From assembly GCA_026391755.1 (NCBI GenBank), contig JAPLDN010000167.1, forward strand, positions 1 through 9,651: a stretch of DNA of 9,651 bases. The letters are read 5' to 3'. Made by a program: the position numbers and the translations under genes. The DNA comes from Bacteroidota bacterium (GTDB lineage: Bacteria > Bacteroidota > Bacteroidia > Bacteroidales > FEN-979). A model generated the notes under the pieces. It did not search any database. It was not told the origin of the DNA and worked only from the letters and a program-made list of their open reading frames with translations. Positions 6,220-9,651 of the stretch are shown here, in pieces; within the stretch, counting starts at the first letter, position 1, and each line of letters opens with the position of its first letter.

Positions 6220-6848
6220 GGTATTCTCATATATTTATGGCTCTGCAATGAGACCCTCCATTGCGGGTGTTCCTTGATATAACTTATGATACGCGGCAAT
6301 ATTGTATTCCTTTGGCTCCATTCGGGCTGAAGGTATAAGCGGCAACCGGGCCCGACCCTTTCCATGTTTTCCTCAGCCCAGCAAAGATCCTTCTCATCCT
6401 GTATAATAACCTTGAGCTCATCGGCTTTAATACAAATCTCGTCTAGAGGAGGACTGCTTTTTTTTGGAGAAAGGCAAATCCAGTCGGGATCTCCGGTCAA
6501 TGGCCGGGAACCTGAAGTTTCTATGAAAATTTTAATATGATGCTGCCGGAGCCACATTGAAAGATAATTAAGATTGTAATTAAGGGGTTCGCCTCCAGTA
6601 ATGACTACGGCCTTTGCGGGAAATTCCACGGCTCTTGCAATGACCCCGTCGGTATCAACAGGTGGATATAGCCGGGCGTTCCAGCTCTCTTTAATGTCGC
6701 ACCAGCTGCAACCGACGTCACAGCCGCCAATACGGATAAAATAAGCAGCTTGTCCGGTATTGAATCCCTCGCCCTGAAGAGTATAAAATTCTTCCATAAC
6801 TGGAAGCAACCTCCCTTCGGCTAATAAAATATCTTCGGTCTTATTCAA
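6216..6848 (-). CDS. queE: 7-carboxy-7-deazaguanine synthase (radical SAM)
   Basis: QueE converts 6-carboxytetrahydropterin to 7-carboxy-7-deazaguanine, a cytoplasmic step towards preQ0 and the tRNA modification queuosine. The 210-residue product carries the substrate-side motif EEFYTLQGEGFNTG (19-32). The radical-SAM cluster motif CDVGCSWCD follows, with C43, C47 and C50 as 4Fe-4S ligands in the CxxxCxxC spacing seen in many Bacteroidetes QueE proteins. The SAM-contacting TGGEP is at 84-88, and the protein ends in the typical LQSHKYMRIP. The start is probably TTG at 6846-6848, 6 bases after folD stops. An internal ATG (residue 18) would leave only two residues before the EFYTLQGEG motif, so the longer form is preferred. 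The stop codon overlaps the next gene's GTG. No queC, queD or queF is in the window. Confidence 0.93.
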   Translation of the reverse strand: MNKTEDILLAEGRLLPVMEEFYTLQGEGFNTGQAAYFIRIGGCDVGCSWCDIKESWNARLYPPVDTDGVIARAVEFPAKAVVITGGEPLNYNLNYLSMWLRQHHIKIFIETSGSRPLTGDPDWICLSPKKSSPPLDEICIKADELKVIIQDEKDLCWAEENMERVGPGCRLYLQPEWSQRNTILPRIISYIKEHPQWRVSLQSHKYMRIP

Positions 6849-6854
6849 AAAGAC

Positions 6855-7736
6855 TTATTTGATTTCTTTCTTTGAGGCCTTCAGTGTATTAAGAAGAAGG
6901 GAAACTATGGTCATGAGCCCCACTCCTCCCGGGACCGGGGTTATTGCAGAACACTTCCGCGAGACCTCGTCGAATTTAACGTCTCCCTTTAACCTGAAGC
7001 CCGATTTTGTATCACTGGCAGGTATACGGTGCATTCCCACATCAATCACTACAGCACCTTGTTTAACCATATCGGCAGTGACAAATCCCAGTTTGCCCAT
7101 GGCAACAATCAGTATGTCGGCATCGAGGCTGTATTTTTTAATGTCAGGGGTGTAACTGTGGCAGAGAGTAACCGTGGCATTTGCGTTTTTGGCTTTCCTT
7201 GAAAGCATCAGGCTGACAGGTGTACCAACGATATTACTGCGGCCAAGGACTACCACATGCTTCCCTTCGGTTTCAATGTGATAACGATCAAGCAACGTCA
7301 TAATACCGAAAGGTGTTGCCGGGAGGAATGAAGGCAGGTTGAGCATCATACGCCCCACATTGGCCGGATGGAAACCATCGACATCTTTAAATGGGCTTAT
7401 CCTTTCGATCACCTTGTGTTCATTGATATGCTTCGGAAGAGGAAGCTGGACAATAAAACCGTCAACATCCCCGTCGTTGTTAAGAAAATCAACAACTTCA
7501 AGCAGATTTTTTTCAGTAAAATTCTCAGGATACCTGTACACGGATGAAGTAAACCCGACTTCCCTGCAGGATTTCTCCTTGTTGGTAACATAGGTCTGGC
7601 TTGCAGGATCCTCGCCAACAAGCACAGCTGCCAGGTGAGGCGTATGTTTCCCCTTGTCGATAAATTCAAGTTTAACTTCCTTTGCAATCTCCGATTTGAT
7701 CTTTTCCGAAACTGTTTTGCCGTCGAGAAGAATCAT
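6855..7736 (-). CDS. folD: Bifunctional methylenetetrahydrofolate dehydrogenase / methenyltetrahydrofolate cyclohydrolase
   Basis: FolD interconverts 5,10-methylene-, 5,10-methenyl- and 10-formyl-tetrahydrofolate, supplying one-carbon units for purine and formyl-Met synthesis in the cytoplasm. The 293-residue length is normal. The substrate-site signature YVTNKEKSC contains the catalytic tyrosine-lysine pair (Y49, K53). It is followed by VDGFIVQLPLPKHIN (91-105), the cofactor-binding LGRSNIVGTP (164-173) and the C-terminal PVPGGVGLMT (267-276). All key residues are present, so both activities are expected. The ATG at 7734-7736 lies 9 bases after the ffh stop and has no clear Shine-Dalgarno sequence. 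It is cotranscribed, on spacing grounds, with ffh upstream and queE downstream. Confidence 0.97.
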   Translation of the reverse strand: MILLDGKTVSEKIKSEIAKEVKLEFIDKGKHTPHLAAVLVGEDPASQTYVTNKEKSCREVGFTSSVYRYPENFTEKNLLEVVDFLNNDGDVDGFIVQLPLPKHINEHKVIERISPFKDVDGFHPANVGRMMLNLPSFLPATPFGIMTLLDRYHIETEGKHVVVLGRSNIVGTPVSLMLSRKAKNANATVTLCHSYTPDIKKYSLDADILIVAMGKLGFVTADMVKQGAVVIDVGMHRIPASDTKSGFRLKGDVKFDEVSRKCSAITPVPGGVGLMTIVSLLLNTLKASKKEIK

Positions 7737-7745
7737 ATAATAAAA

Positions 7746-9080
7746 TTAATTTTGGCGCATATTCCGCATGATATTACCCATGTTGCGGCCTTTGTTGGCT
7801 GTAACCATCTTCATCATTTTCCGGGTATCGTCAAATTGCTTGATCAGTTTATTTACATCCTGTATGGTTGTCCCGGAGCCTTCGGCGATACGTTTGCGCC
7901 TGCTGCCGTTGAGAATGGCAGGGTCACTCCTCTCGGCCGGGGTCATGGAGTGGATAATAGCTTCTATCCCCTTGAAGGCATTGTCATCAATGTCAATATC
8001 CCGCAGGGCTTTACCCATACCCGGCAGCATGCCCAGGAGGTCCTTCACGTTACCCATTTTCTTAATCTGTTTGATCTGGGCAAGGAAATCGTCGAAATTG
8101 AACTGGTTCTTGGCAATCTTTTTCTGAAGCTTTTTGGCCTCTTCCTCGTCAAATTGTTCCTGGGCTTTTTCTACAAGAGAAACAATGTCGCCAATGCCGA
8201 GGATCCGGTCTGCCATTCGTTCGGGGTAAAAAACATCCAGGGCATCCATCTTTTCGCCAACACCGACAAATTTGATAGGTTTGTTAACAACCGACTTGAT
8301 GCTCAGGGCTGCGCCCCCGCGGGTATCACCGTCAAGCTTTGTAAGCACAACTCCATCGAAATCAAGTCTTTCATTGAAAGCCTTGGCTGTATTAACTGCA
8401 TCCTGCCCTGTCATTGAGTCAACGACAAACAGGATTTCATGAGGATTGACCGCCTGTTTAATATTATATATCTCATTCATCATCTGCTCATCGATAGCCA
8501 GGCGGCCGGCCGTGTCGATAATGACTACGTTATACCCGTAATCCTTTGCATATGCTATACCATGCCTGGCAATTTTAACGGGATCCTTGCTGTCCTCTTC
8601 AGTGAATACTTTAATTTCGATCTGTTCACCAAGTACTTTTAGCTGGTCGATGGCCGCGGGACGATAAACGTCTCCCGCTATCAGCATGGGATTCCTGCCT
8701 CTCTTTGTCTTAAGGTAATGTGCCAGTTTGGCCGAAAAAGTTGTCTTCCCCGACCCCTGTAAACCTGCGATCAGGAATATTGCCGGGTCGCCTTTCAGGT
8801 TGATCTCGGTTTTTTGTCCGCCCATCAGTTCAACCAGTTCGTCATGAACGATCTTAACCATCAGCTGGCCCGGAGAAACTGCGGTAAGTACATTTTCCCC
8901 CAGGGCTTTATCCTTGACCTGATCGGTAAATTGTTTGGCAATTTTAAAACTGACGTCGGCGTCGAGAAGGGCTTTACGCACATCCTTAAGCGTTTCAGCC
9001 ACATTTATTTCCGTGATATGCCCATGGCCTTTAAGTACTTTAAAAGCCCTGTCGAGTTTATCACTTAATCCTTCAAACAT
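7746..9080 (-). CDS. ffh: Signal recognition particle GTPase Ffh (SRP54)
   Basis: Ffh binds 4.5S/6S SRP RNA and the signal sequences of nascent membrane proteins, then docks with FtsY at the membrane. The 444-residue product has the helical N domain (about 1-88) and the G domain (about 98-297) with P-loop GLQGSGKTT (106-114), DTAGR (189-193), TKLDGDTRGG (247-256) and the GVGEKMDALDVFYPERMADRILG closing segment. A methionine-rich M domain follows (about 325-440), carrying the SRP-RNA-binding motif NGSRRKRIAEGSGTT (391-405). It is full length. The ATG at 9078-9080 follows an A-rich leader without a Shine-Dalgarno sequence. It lies 49 bases after argS and 9 bases before folD. No SRP RNA gene is seen in the window. 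Confidence 0.98.
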   Translation of the reverse strand: MFEGLSDKLDRAFKVLKGHGHITEINVAETLKDVRKALLDADVSFKIAKQFTDQVKDKALGENVLTAVSPGQLMVKIVHDELVELMGGQKTEINLKGDPAIFLIAGLQGSGKTTFSAKLAHYLKTKRGRNPMLIAGDVYRPAAIDQLKVLGEQIEIKVFTEEDSKDPVKIARHGIAYAKDYGYNVVIIDTAGRLAIDEQMMNEIYNIKQAVNPHEILFVVDSMTGQDAVNTAKAFNERLDFDGVVLTKLDGDTRGGAALSIKSVVNKPIKFVGVGEKMDALDVFYPERMADRILGIGDIVSLVEKAQEQFDEEEAKKLQKKIAKNQFNFDDFLAQIKQIKKMGNVKDLLGMLPGMGKALRDIDIDDNAFKGIEAIIHSMTPAERSDPAILNGSRRKRIAEGSGTTIQDVNKLIKQFDDTRKMMKMVTANKGRNMGNIMRNMRQN

Positions 9081-9129
9081 CGCGTATTTTTTTGGGCTGT
9101 AAAGGTAAGGATTCTTTTTTGTATCGGCC

Positions 9130-9651
9130 TTACATCCTTTCAGGGCTGTCGATACCCAATAATTTCAATGACTTGCCAATCACAGAAGCAGTAAAGACAG
9201 AAAGCATAAGCCTTAGCTGACGAAGACTTGCATTTTCCTCTTTAAGAACAGGTATCTCCTGGTAGAAATGGTTATAGGATTTGGCCAAATCGTATACATA
9301 ATTTGCGACAATGGCAGGATTCAGCTCATCCGCAGCCTGCTTTGTTATATGGGGATAAATCATCAGCAATTTGATAATCTCTTTCTCAAGAAGCAAGAGT
9401 GTACTTCCTGCTGGCATCAGAGCCTGATTCGGCATTAATTGCTGGGCAACGGCTTTTGACACCAATGAATTTATACGTGCATAGGTATATTGTATAAAGG
9501 GCCCTGTATTCCCATTAAAATCAATAGATTCTTTAGGATCGAAGAGCATGTTCTTCTTCGGGTCAACTTTCAGGATATAATATTTCAAAGCTCCCAAACC
9601 AATGGTTTCAAATAGTTTCCGGGCTTCTTTACCGGGGAACTCACTGACTTT
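9130..9651 (-). CDS. argS: Arginyl-tRNA synthetase, C-terminal part (5' end outside window)
   Basis: This is the last 173 codons of a class I arginyl-tRNA synthetase, which charges tRNA-Arg. The frame is open to the right edge of the window, so the catalytic HIGH-type motif and the N-terminal domain lie outside. Visible hallmarks are the IGLGALKYYILKVDPKKNMLFDP stretch around the end of the catalytic domain and SIDFNGNTGPFIQYTYARI, which leads into the helical anticodon-binding DALR domain. The protein ends in the typical LLGIDSPERM. The TAA is at 9130-9132. It is upstream of ffh in the same orientation, with 49 bases between them, and is probably cotranscribed. The TTG codon at 9595-9597 is an internal leucine, not a start. 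Confidence 0.96.
   Translation of the reverse strand, partial: KVSEFPGKEARKLFETIGLGALKYYILKVDPKKNMLFDPKESIDFNGNTGPFIQYTYARINSLVSKAVAQQLMPNQALMPAGSTLLLLEKEIIKLLMIYPHITKQAADELNPAIVANYVYDLAKSYNHFYQEIPVLKEENASLRQLRLMLSVFTASVIGKSLKLLGIDSPERM

Noticed and set aside
7635..8417. Long plus-strand open frame (260 codons) opposite folD and ffh
   Set aside because: It lies antisense to two intact, unmistakable genes, spans their junction, and its translation resembles no protein family I recognise; it is a shadow frame.
9081..9129. Possible promoter or hairpin between argS and ffh (GTAAGG...CCTTAC and a TACCTTTA box)
   Set aside because: The -7-like box has a mismatch and no TTTG at the right distance, and the inverted repeat has only a 6-bp stem with a long loop. 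The evidence is too weak to call.

Overview
The window reads as a chromosomal segment from a Bacteroidota (Bacteroidetes) genome, probably a Bacteroidales-like lineage. The pointers are a DUF5106-like/TlpA-type thioredoxin protein and a TPR + PD40 propeller + carboxypeptidase-regulatory-like + OmpA protein with the layout of PorE-type surface proteins. Most genes have no Shine-Dalgarno sequence and instead have A/T-rich leaders, and there is a match to the Bacteroidetes promoter (TTTG, 19-nt spacer, TAnnTTTG) upstream of thrS. The genus cannot be fixed from the sequence alone.

Layout: the first ~930 bases hold the 3' part of a plus-strand thioredoxin-like gene. It converges on a long minus-strand block and shares a bidirectional terminator (about 931-963) with it. 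Everything else is on the minus strand. In transcription order (right to left) the genes are argS (5' end outside the window), ffh, folD, queE and the OmpA-family gene, all tightly packed. After a promoter-bearing gap of about 90 bases come thrS, infC, rpmI and rplT, the classic threonyl-tRNA synthetase / IF3 / L35 / L20 operon. There is no tRNA, rRNA, CRISPR array or insertion sequence that I can see.

Most of the content is housekeeping: two aminoacyl-tRNA synthetases, SRP-dependent protein targeting, one-carbon folate metabolism, 7-deazaguanine (queuosine) synthesis and translation initiation.

The unusual part is the infC-rpmI junction. The IF3 reading frame stops after residue ~131, part-way into its C-terminal domain. 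The place where the remaining ~60-70 codons should be is filled entirely by 7-bp tandem repeats: 15.9 perfect copies of CATTACT plus five copies of a TTTACGA heptamer. Other heptamer runs occur just upstream of infC (AGCCATG/AGTGATG-like) and inside the signal-peptide codons of the OmpA-family gene (AGGATGC). This suggests a repeat class dispersed through the genome with a fixed 7-bp unit. IF3 is normally essential, so the truncation is either an assembly error at the repeat, a recent lesion backed up by another infC copy, or a real and remarkable rearrangement. The infC gene also appears to start at AUA behind a strong Shine-Dalgarno sequence, echoing the non-canonical start used for IF3 autoregulation in other bacteria.
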